From Symsagittifera roscoffensis (lineage: Eukaryota; Xenacoelomorpha; Acoela; Convolutidae): a DNA stretch of 64,000 nucleotides. The notes beneath the pieces are model-generated. The model saw only the letters and a program-made list of their open reading frames with translations. It was not told where the DNA came from and did not search any database. Of the stretch, positions 11,353 to 21,200 are shown in pieces; position 1 is the first letter of the stretch, and each line of letters opens with the position of its first letter. A program made the translations under genes and the position numbers. The stretch spans positions 42,061,649 through 42,125,648 of the forward strand of contig NC_087068.1 of NCBI RefSeq assembly GCF_963678635.1. The letters are read 5' to 3'.

Positions 11353-11901
11353 GGTCAGGGCAGTCTGGGGACTGCACCAGAAAGTCTTGGGACAGTACCT
11401 AAGAGTCTTGGGAGAGCACCAGGGAAGTCTTGGGACAGTACATAGAAGTATTGGGACAGTGCCGGGAGGTCTTGGGACAGTACATAGAAGTGTTGGGACA
11501 GTAACGGGAAGTCTTGGGACGGTACAAAAAAGTGGTGTGACAGGACTAAAGGGTCTTAAGACAGGTCGAAATAACTAAATCAGAAGCGATAGGACTAGTC
11601 GGAACGTTAAATCGCGATAGATCCGATTCTGTTGGGATCACGAATTAGTGAAATTTTTATAAATCTAAAATGGGAATAGGAACGTTATTTTTTATTATTA
11701 TAGTTCTTATCAAAAATTTTATCCGTAGAATAGAATTTTGTAAATAGTAATATTGTAGATAGAAATAATTGTAAATAAAAATCATGAGATTGAGCAGGGT
11801 ACCGATAGCTGAAAAAAGGGCTACGGAGTCAAAGACAAAACATAACTCGTCGCAACGAAAAGTGACAACGGTTGGCCCAAGAATAACAAGGAAGAACTTT
11901 T

Positions 11902-11904
11902 CAG
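11902..11904 (+). promoter_or_regulatory. Candidate 3' splice acceptor just before gag ATG
   Basis: The sequence ACTTTTCAG lies 5 bases before the gag ATG at 11910 and is conserved in the inverted copy in front of its ATG at 2486. It matches the nematode acceptor consensus TTTTCAG, so the leader could be removed by cis-splicing or replaced by a spliced leader. This is inference from the motif and its conservation. Confidence 0.4.
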
Positions 11905-11909
11905 TGAGC

Positions 11910-14716
11910 ATGGTCAACACAAGAAGCTCAAAAGAGAACAAAACATTAGAGGGCGCTGAGGGAAAACAAATGGAACCCGCCATTGAGATTGACCTAGAAA
12001 CACCAGACCAGAGTGTTGATGAGGTGGAGAAGAAGACAACGGAGTCGACACCGATGCCGAATGCAGAGGAAAAAAACCAAAAGTCGCTGGAATTCTCACC
12101 GATAGACACTGTGGAGGACACGACGGGCAACACGCAAGAAACAGTAAGGGACGAGTCTCAAGCAAAAAGAACGTCATTCACAGAGAGGATAGCGATGATG
12201 ATTGGAATGAAGTCGAGAGACGTAGTGGCGGAAGAACCGAAAGCCGAGAAAGGCAAAACATTTGGAACAGTCTCCACGATAACAACAGAGGCCAACCAAG
12301 ACGATGACCAAGTTAAACAGGGGGCAGCAGCCAGCAGCCACCATGAAACAACAACTCCTCTTGAACTGGGCGATTTGATGGCGAAGCTAGTTCAGATCGA
12401 CAAGAAACTAAAGCACAGCGAGGAGGATAGAGAGGTGATAAAGAAAGAATTAAGATACAACAAACACGATTACCTGGACAACTATTTCAATCTGGCGAGG
12501 GCGACAGAGGAAAAGCTTCAGCAGATGTCAGACAAGGTAGAAGCCACTGGCGGAGAGCGAGATAAGAACATCAAAATAGACATGCAAGAAATGACATCAG
12601 AACATCAAAATAGACATAAAAACATCGGTATGACGCTGTGAACAGCCAGTTGGGGAGCCTGGAAATGAGAATGGACACAATGAGAAGGGACCAGGCTGAG
12701 GGTTCATGTGCCATACAGGCAAAACTAGATGCCATCTTGAGAAACTCTACATCACAAGACAGGCCGGTAACGGATCGAACGCAAGGTAACAGAGTTGATT
12801 TCGTAGAACCACAACGGAAATAACGGGAGTCAACACCGTTACCATTACCCCGGGATGCGGCGAGCAAAGCACCGGGGGGGGCAAGACAATTATATAAAGT
12901 GGAACCGCAAATATGACGAGTGGTCCAGTTGATTCCACGACCTACAAGAACGTGGGACCGGACGCCATGACATGGGCGAGCACCTGGGAGATGATGAACA
13001 GGACACTGGAGGCCTTCGCCACGAGGAACACTGACTCGAGCGAAAGAGGTGGCAAATCCAGGAAAACTTTCAAAAAGCCAAAAGAATTCAAAGATGATTC
13101 AGACGGATGCATTGATACTTGGGTAGAAGTCACGAGATTAAATTTGGGACAAGACACCTTGATCGACGAGAGACAAGCCTGCACAGCGATACTCAGCAAC
13201 TTAGAAGGCACGGCGTTAAAATGCTTAGTTGCAAAGAAGGAAGAGGAGCGCGACACTGCGGACAAAATCTTCGAGATATTGTTGAATCAATTCGTGTCAA
13301 GCATGAAGGGTCACCAAGCGATGATGCGATTTGAAAAGAGAAGGCAAAGGGACGATGAATCAATTGATCGGTTCCTGGACGATCTTGAGAGCTTGAGACG
13401 AAGGAGTGATCCTGAGGAGTCAACAAACAGAAGGAACTTTAGCATCGCCTCAAAGTTCATTGACAGGGTGAAAAGTGACGACTTGAGAACAATGTTAGCA
13501 ACGTACTATACACTGTCGAAAGATAGCGCATCGACTCCATAAGAGACGAGACAGGAGTCAAGAGAGTACATGCTAATGAAACCCAAGAAATACTCATATT
13601 CGGATAACAGGAACATGCAAACGGGGAGTCAACCACAAAGGTCGTCATGGTATAAGCCTAGAGATGACATGGACAAACGTAGATCATGCGCAAACTGCGG
13701 GTCAGCTGATCATCACGTGGCGGATTGCACAACATACAAACAGGGCATGAAGAGTCTGGGATATGCACCCGATGAGGAAGATATGAGCCAGACGGAAGAA
13801 CACGAGTTCTATAGTGGCTTGATCATCAAAATTGGCGAGATGTTTCTTCTGCAATCAAGAGGGGCACTTCAGGATGGACTGTCCTTTGTTTTGGGAGGCA
13901 GTCAAGAACCAAAGTCAACCCAAGCAAAAGTTGGCTTTAGCGGCGGTGCAGAACCAGAGAACAAGACAAACCGAATTTGAAACAAAAAATTCGGAAGCAC
14001 CGAGTGCGGAACTGCCAACGAAGACGGTGAAAGCTTTAACGCAAGTCAACAGTGCAATAGAGGCCACAGCCAGGAATGCACTAGAGATAAATTATGAGAA
14101 AGCGGCGGCAGAGGCTATTAACAAAGTGAAACAGGACCTAGCGAAGAAGGAAATAGATCAACAATTGAAACAGGAGATCGAAAAGCAGAAGTTAAACGAG
14201 ACGTTAGATTGGTCGGTACCAGTGCCAGAAGGCGTATCGGGGTCGACAAAGAGTGGAAATTGCAACGCTCTGAAAATGGTGACGGGAAAGCCATTCGGCA
14301 TAACAAAGATCGGAGCCAGGATAATGTCAATAATCACTGTGGGCGGCCATGAAGTAACGAGGAACTTGAGCGAACCCAGCGACCAGACAATAATGCACAT
14401 TGATGTGTACGCAGATTACTTGAGTGCGATAAGCCCACAGACGACTTCTAGAGCCTTGAGGGCGCTACTCACAAGAGATGGCAGCAAGTCAGTCCGTGTT
14501 GAGAACAGATATACAGAAGCTTATGGTCCGCATGAGGTGATGCTAAATATAGATGGGATAAACATTTATACGAAAACCATGATAACATGTGATGAAGATC
14601 TAGCGGGGCAGATCTACGTGGGCAAAAAAGAACTAAAAGTGAAATCGATTGGACACTGCGCCATGCTGGAAGAAGATGCAACGCACATCGGAACGGAAGC
14701 AGACGTATGTGCTTGA
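11910..14716 (+). pseudogene. Gag polyprotein of the giant element
   Basis: The predicted product is a structural Gag. An acidic N-terminal region (MVNTRS start, also conserved in the inverted copy) is followed by a coiled coil (about 12370-12590), a capsid-like retrotrans_gag region (12913-13560) and two CCHC zinc knuckles. The knuckles are CANCGSADHHVADC near 13690 and CFFCNQEGHFRMDC near 13835, both C-x2-C-x4-H-x4-C. An alternative upstream ATG at 11784 adds 42 residues but is lost in the other copy. The frame is broken by a small local duplication near 12590-12620, a stop at 12823, a stop at 13540 and a frame change near 13830. A conserved region of unknown role (14270-14716) lies between the zinc knuckles and the protease. 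Confidence 0.85.
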
Positions 14717-14741
14717 CATAAGTGGCAAGAAGACTCAATAA

Positions 14742-15614
14742 CGTGGGTTACTTGATACGGGAGCGGTCTTGAGTGTTATACCAATCGAAACTTGGGAACG
14801 AATGGGTTTCGACAAAGATGACTTGATAGACTCAAGAATACGGCTATCAGCTGCGAACAAAGGGGCGCTGCGGGTACTAGGCAGAACACCAATAATGGCC
14901 CTAAATCTAGGGGAACGCAACCAGTGGATGAGCTTTCTTGTGGTCGAGAACCTAGACGAGTCTGACCAGTTCATTTTAGGCAGAGACTTCATCAGGAACT
15001 TCGACGTAACGATTGATCTAATCAATGCCATGTTCAGAATTCGAAACCCGGATAGGAAGTACGTAATTAAACAGGTAAATCTGATAATGGCAAATGAAAA
15101 TAAAGCGCCGGTGTTCTTGAGTAGAAGGGTAAGGCTGAAAGCGAATAAAGCGGCAATTGTAGGCTTACGGATGAAAAATTATAATGAGTTAAGTGATAGC
15201 AAGCAAGTATGCATAGTCCCCAATCCAAATAGTCAAGGTGCTGCTGTTTTAGGAAGATTCTTCTCGATAACCAACAGCGGCCTCTGCATCAGTGTCTTGT
15301 TGAATACTCTTGACATACCAATAAAATTCCAGAGGGGGAGAAAGCTGGGGTACGCTTTACCCGTGAAAACTCGATATGAAATGACTGAAAATGTCAAAGA
15401 TAATGAAGTACTTGTACGCCCCAATCACAGGGAAAAGATTTGTATCTTGAGACGATTAAAGAAAATAAAAGATTCATCAGGTCTTGTAAAGTCACTCAAG
15501 TCAGATACAGATGATGGACTCTCGAGCTGTTCAAATTTCCCAGAAAGACTAACACTAGAGGAAATGGAAATGGATAAACCAGTTTTTACCGGAAATAGAG
15601 CACTTAAGGGGTAA
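14742..15614 (+). pseudogene. Retroelement aspartic protease region
   Basis: The reading frame opens after a TAA at 14739 and contains the aspartic-protease signature LDTGAVLSVIP at about 14751-14783. Further on, FILGRDFIRNFDV (about 14971-15009) corresponds to the second conserved block of retropepsins (ILGRD). The frame differs from the preceding gag frame, so expression would need frameshifting, or this is a lesion. It ends at TAA 15612. The enzyme would cleave Gag and Pol in the particle. Confidence 0.8.
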
Positions 15615-15619
15615 GGTAA

Positions 15620-17060
15620 CGGATGAACAGCTCGAAGCCATCAAGGACGTACTAGAGCGGAACGAGGACGTTTTTTCGAGACATAAGGCAGACAATGGAT
15701 GATGTAATTTTATTGAACATGAAATAGAGCTTGAGGAGTCTGCGGTACCGCACAGGGAGGGTGCGAGGCGCATGACCCCGCACAAATCGGATGAGTGTAG
15801 GAAAGAAGTAGAGACACTACTAGAGGTAGATATGATAGAACCATCCAAATCACCGTGGGTGTGTGGAGTAGTGATGGCCAAAATGAAAGGCGACCAATTG
15901 AGGTTTTGTTGTGACTTTCGGTATCTGAACTCCGTCACGGTGAAGGATACCTATCCCATACCTAGGATTGATGAGAGCCTCTCGAAGATAGGTGATGCAA
16001 AATTTTTTACGACTCTTGATTTAGGTTCGGCCTTCTGGCAGGTACCGCTCAGGAAGCAGGACAGGGACAAGACAGGGTTCGCCTGCGAGTTGGGTCTGTT
16101 TCAATGGAAACGGATGCCGTTTGGTCTTTGCAATGACACTGCCACATTTCAGCGGTTGATGGCACACGCGCTGATAGATGTGACGAAGAAGTACGGCAAT
16201 CTGGTAATGTGCTATTGGATGACGTGGTAATAGCGACGCCCACACTAGAAGACCACATTGAGAGACTTGACGAGGTGTTTGCGTGTATGAAGAGGTCGGG
16301 GCTAAAGTGTAAACCATCAAAGTGCGAGATACTCAAGGATTCGATAAAATACTTGGGCAGGATGGTGGACAGGCACGGCATCAGACCAGATCCAGATGCA
16401 GTAGAAGCAGTTCTAACTTGGAAATTGCCAAAAACGGAATACCAGTTGATGAGCTTCCTGGGTTTTGCGAATTACTACAGAGAATTCATCAAAGGCTATG
16501 CAGACAAGGTATACCCGATGCAACAGTTAATGAGACACAAGGGCAAGAAGTTCACGTGGAACAATGCAGCAGAAGAGTCATTCCAGAGAATAAAGAAAGA
16601 GTTGTGCGAGGCACCAGTACTAGGGATGCCAACAGAGAAGGGGATGTACGTGCTGGTCACGGATGCGTCGATAGTAGCGATTTCTGGAATTCTCCATCAG
16701 GAACAAGAATGGAACGGGAAGACAGTCTTGAGACCAATAGCGTACGGTAGCAAAGTCTTAAGTGACACGGAAATGAAGTACGGGGCACCGAAAGCAGAGA
16801 TGTTCGCGGTGGTTACCTTTGTTGAGAAGTATAGAGCATACCTAGGCAGCGAGCCATTCAAGCTGCGAGTCGACAACAGGGCACTAAGCTGGCTGAAGAC
16901 ATACTCAATGGACCAAAGTTACATTGGGAGGTGGATAGTTTGCCTGGATGGGTACAACATGATAATTGAGCACAGAACACGAGACAAACATCGAAACGCC
17001 GACAGCTTGAGTAAGAAGGCGGAGTGCTACCAGAGACAAGAACAGGGCGAGGCAGATTGA
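15620..17060 (+). pseudogene. Reverse transcriptase-RNase H of Ty3/gypsy type
   Basis: RT motifs are clear: PSKSPWVCGVV, LRFCCDFRYLN, the TTLDLGSAFWQVPL block, RMPFGLCND, then the LDDVV catalytic box, SKCEI and LGFANYYREFI. The RNase H domain follows, with TDAS near 16662, KAEMFAV near 16791, VDNRALSW near 16870 and HRNADSLS near 16990. A one-base deletion at about 16213, immediately before the catalytic Asp pair, moves the rest into another frame (16209-17060). A stop also interrupts the start near 15701. The copy cannot make an intact RT. Confidence 0.9.
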
Positions 17061-18229
17061 CCTGAAATCAAGGATGGCTTCTCCTTCATGGATAAGGAAA
17101 CATACGACAGTCTTCCACTCACGAGATGGTTGGACAAATCAGGCAAACCAAAAGAAGATCACCCCGAATTACCAAAAGAACCTCCGGAGAAAACAATCTT
17201 GAAGAAGAACTGAGGGATGCCGATAGGGATAATACTCAAGTCAAAGATTGTGAGGGAGACGCTCTTAACCAGGTAGAAACGGGAGATGCACAAATAGACG
17301 ATGACTTAATGAGGTTACTCGAGAAACTAGCAGATGATAAACCCGTGATCCAAGAAAAGGGCAAGGAGGAACCGAAGGTCACAATACTGCGAAGGAGCGA
17401 GATAGTTAGTGATTTCCCATCGAAGGTGACTAACCCTGATGGGAAAGAAGTCGTGCAGTCACTGGTTGAATAAATTCCTGACGACATACTTGAACAGACT
17501 CGGGTTAGGAAAAAGAAAGTGGCGTTCAAAGAAGAAGCTGAATACCTGGGACTAGGTCAAGAGTCCGGGGAGTAGTCCGCGTCCAAGGAGGAAGAGGACA
17601 CTGAAGAAGGAAATTTGTCCAGGGAGTGTGAGCTATGGGATGAGGACTCCAATGAGAGCAGCGACAATCAGGATAGTCTATGCATGATATTGGCGGAAGA
17701 GAAGATTAGACACCGCGACAGGGAATTACAAACCGATCCATCCTCAGGAACGTACAATTTGGACGTACAAGAAGTACGAGGAGGTGAAGAATTTGAAAGA
17801 ATTGCAGTTTCGAGGAAACCATTCAGGGAACTCTCATGCAACTCAAATTTCAGAACGAATCTGGTACCGGAAGATGATAGGAAGATCGTGAAGAGGATAA
17901 TATGCGTGAAGCTGAATGATGACATCCACAACCCTGGGGAAATGAATGGACAGATCATGGCACTAAAGGAACATGTCAAGGCGAGATATAGGCTGTCGGA
18001 CCTGATATGAGCCCAAAAGAATGACAAGATGACAAGTAACCTCTCCAAATGGATCCGGACGGGGTCCAAGGAGAACAAGGAACTCGAGGAAGACAGCTAC
18101 AAGATCTTGAGCCAGTTCTACAAAGAGAAGAAAGATTTACTCTACCACACAGCTGACGGGGTGGTAGCGTGCAAGTGAAAAGATGAGGAGAAGATATTAC
18201 ATAAGCACAACCTCATCATATTACCACAA
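17061..18229 (+). pseudogene. Acidic linker between RNase H and integrase, interrupted by stops
   Basis: Frame 2 is mostly open through 17126-17473 and 17615-18010 and continues into the integrase frame. Stops fall at 17471 (TAA), about 17572 (TAG), 18008 (TGA) and 18176 (TGA). The translated sequence is Glu/Asp-rich without a recognised domain. The last part before 18230 (HNLIILPQLY) leads into the integrase zinc-binding region. Confidence 0.6.
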
Positions 18230-21200
18230 TTGTATCAGACAGAGGTGTTATTCAGATTGCACGACCAGATGGGGCACCAAGGGATAGACAAGGTGCAACA
18301 AAGAATACTTCACAGGTTTGATTGGCCAGGATTGGGGAAAGCTTGCGAGAGATGGGTGAATGCATGCCTGGCATGCCTGCAAGTAAAAGACCCGAGGAAG
18401 ATGAAATTCTCACTCAAGTCGGTTGAAAGCTCAGAATTTAATGAAGTGGTGCAGATAGACCATCAAAAGATCTGCATGACGGAGTCGGGGTATAACCAGA
18501 TATTGGTTATAATAGACCACTTCACAAAGTTGGCAGAAGCGATGCCGTGTCAAACAGCCTCGGCAGAGGAGACTTGTGACCACCTGATAACTCATTGGAT
18601 ATCGAGATATGGTTGTCCAATGATCTTTCAGTCTGACAACGGCAAGGCCTTTGTGGGGGATTTGACCAAAGAATTAATGAAGAGGTCATTCATTGCTCAA
18701 GCACACTCAACGACTGACCATCCTCAGACCAAAGGGCTGGTAGAGAGACCGAATAGAACGTTGGTGAACATGCTGAGGGTATACTGCTCAAGATACATGA
18801 CAGACTGGGATAAATATCTGCCGCAAGTCGTAGAAGCGTACAACAGTACGCAACGCTCAACAACGGGCATCAGTCCTTTCATGATGTTGACGGGCAGGGA
18901 GAGAGCAATGCCCTTGACATTCTTTTACCCAGAATACGAAGGGAAGAGGACGTCGTCTCAAGCTTACGTGAAAGAAGCAATCAGGAGACAGCAGGAACTG
19001 AACGAGCTATGCAGGAGGAACACGGCGCAAGCACAAATGAGACAGCGCAAGAAAAATGATGAAAAGATATTACAGGCAAAACCATATGAGGTGGGCCAGT
19101 ACGTGTGGGTTTTTCAGAATGTCATACCGCCCAAAGGGACAAACAAACTACTCAAGAAATGGAAAGAACCATTCATGATAACAGAAGTACATCAACAAGG
19201 ACGGTTCTACCGCTTGAGTACGGGGCGTGCAGCGCATTATCAAAACTTGAAACCTCATGTCCCATCCCCAGAACACTGGTGCGTACCGCAGAATATGGAG
19301 GGACTCGAGTACCTATTTGTGGAACCAGCTTGCGAGATGAACGAGAAAGGCACCAGAGAGAAAAATGATGGCAACGAGGACTTGAGTTTGGATGATAATG
19401 AAAAGATAGAAGCGGACTCAGAATCCTTTGTGGAAGAAGACTGGAACGACCCAGAACAGGACGAGGTGCCAAAGTGGACAGAGCCAGACTTGCCGATAAC
19501 GGCAGGAACCAGGAGTGGTAATCGTAAACGGACAGGCATGAGGTACAGTAGGTACGGGGATGACTTCTTGATTGACAAGATACGGCCTGATGAATTGGGC
19601 GACGAGTTACTGAGTGTGGGCGAATTGGTGGTAGACGATGAATGGCAAATCATCAACGACGGCGAACACTACCCGAAGGAAGACTACTCCACACCAGAAC
19701 AAGAAACAGATCTGGAGCAGAGCGAGATAGAGAGGAGAGAGAACACAAACTTGAGAATACTAGAGTGGATGCGTGATGTCAAGAGCAAAAGAGATGATGG
19801 GCAAAGCATCCAGCAGGTCGACGTGTCAGCAGAACAACACGTGAAAACGGAAGATCCCCTCTTCGGTTGGACTGCAACCGACAGGCCTCTCGAAATACCG
19901 CCAGATAATTTAGACCCAGCGTCATCGACGGGGACGTCGATAAATATTTTTGTCCGGGGAGTGGGGGTAGGACTTACCCACACCAAAAATTTGATGATAA
20001 AGAAACTCAGGGAAGTAAGAGAGACCATTGGGCTAGAACTGGGCGAGGAAGAGGCCGAGCCTACCATAGGACGAAATTTCAAAACGAAATTTGAAATTCC
20101 AAATGAATACTCGGAGAACATCCTGATAACGGACAGCGACTTCATTCTGTCAGACAGGACCAGCTCAATCTGTATAACGGCGGACATGAGCTTCAAATCG
20201 AGACTGGAGGCCGACTTCAGGAGAGAATACCAGAACGTGGAGTTTCTATTCAGACAGAGACCGGGGCTGGGAGGAATGGCTGCGCTTCCCCCACCAGTGG
20301 CACAAGTCCCAGGCAAATACCTGTGCTTTCTAGTGACGAGGGTCAATGAAAGGAATACGATAGATCCTGAGCACGTGATGTTAGCACTAACGAGGCTGAG
20401 AGACTTCATGATTGAAAGAAGGATATTGGTGGTCTCGATGCCTGTTTATGACCCATGCCTGCAAGTGAAAGAACCAAGGAAGATGAAGTTCCCACTCAAG
20501 TCTGTTGAAAGCTCGGAATTTAACGAGGTTGTGCAGATAGACCATCAGAAGATCTGTATGACAGAATCGGGATATAAACAAATACTGGTCATAATAGATC
20601 ATTTCACAAAATTGGCAGACGCGGTGCCGTGTCAGACAGCCTCGGCAGAGGAGACTTGTGACCACCTGATAACTCATTGGATATCGAGATATGGTTGTCC
20701 AATGATCTTTCAGTCTGACAACGGCAAGGCCTTTGTGGGGGATTTGACCAAAGAATTAATGAAGAGGTCACTCATTGCTCAAGCACACTCAACGACTGAC
20801 CATCCTCAGACCAAAGGGCTGGTAGAGAGACAGAATAGAACGTTGGTGAACATGCTGAGGGTATACTGCTCAAGATATATGACAGACAGGGACAAATATC
20901 TGCCGCAAGTGGTAGGGGCATACAACAGTACGCAACACTCAACAACAGGAATTATTCCCTTCATGATGTTGACGGGCAGGGAAAGAGCGATGCCTCTAAC
21001 ATTCTTTTACCCAGAATACGAAGGGAAAAAGACATCGCCTCAAGCTTATGTGAAAGAAGCAGTTAAGAGACATCACGAACTAAACGAGCTCTGTAGGAGG
21101 AACACAGCGCAAGCACAAATGAGACAGCGGAAGAAATACGATGAGAAAATACTGCAAGCGAAACCATATGCAGTAGAACAATACGTCTGGGTCTTCCAGA

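Larger units (their letters stand above)
9531..11909 (+). other. Long untranslated leader of the giant element
   Basis: About 2.4 kb separates the LTR region from gag. It contains poly-G runs near 9583 and 10277-10370, a triplicated 69-bp unit, a 15-bp minisatellite, and AT-rich sequence before gag. An open frame at 9787-10152 exists only because the 69-bp unit is a multiple of three, and I do not regard it as a gene. Confidence 0.75.

Noticed and set aside
10767-11578. Overlapping ORFs of up to 211 codons on both strands encoding pentapeptide repeats
   Set aside because: They arise because the minisatellite period of 15 bp is a multiple of three, and all frames stay open. No start context or non-repeat domain supports a protein.
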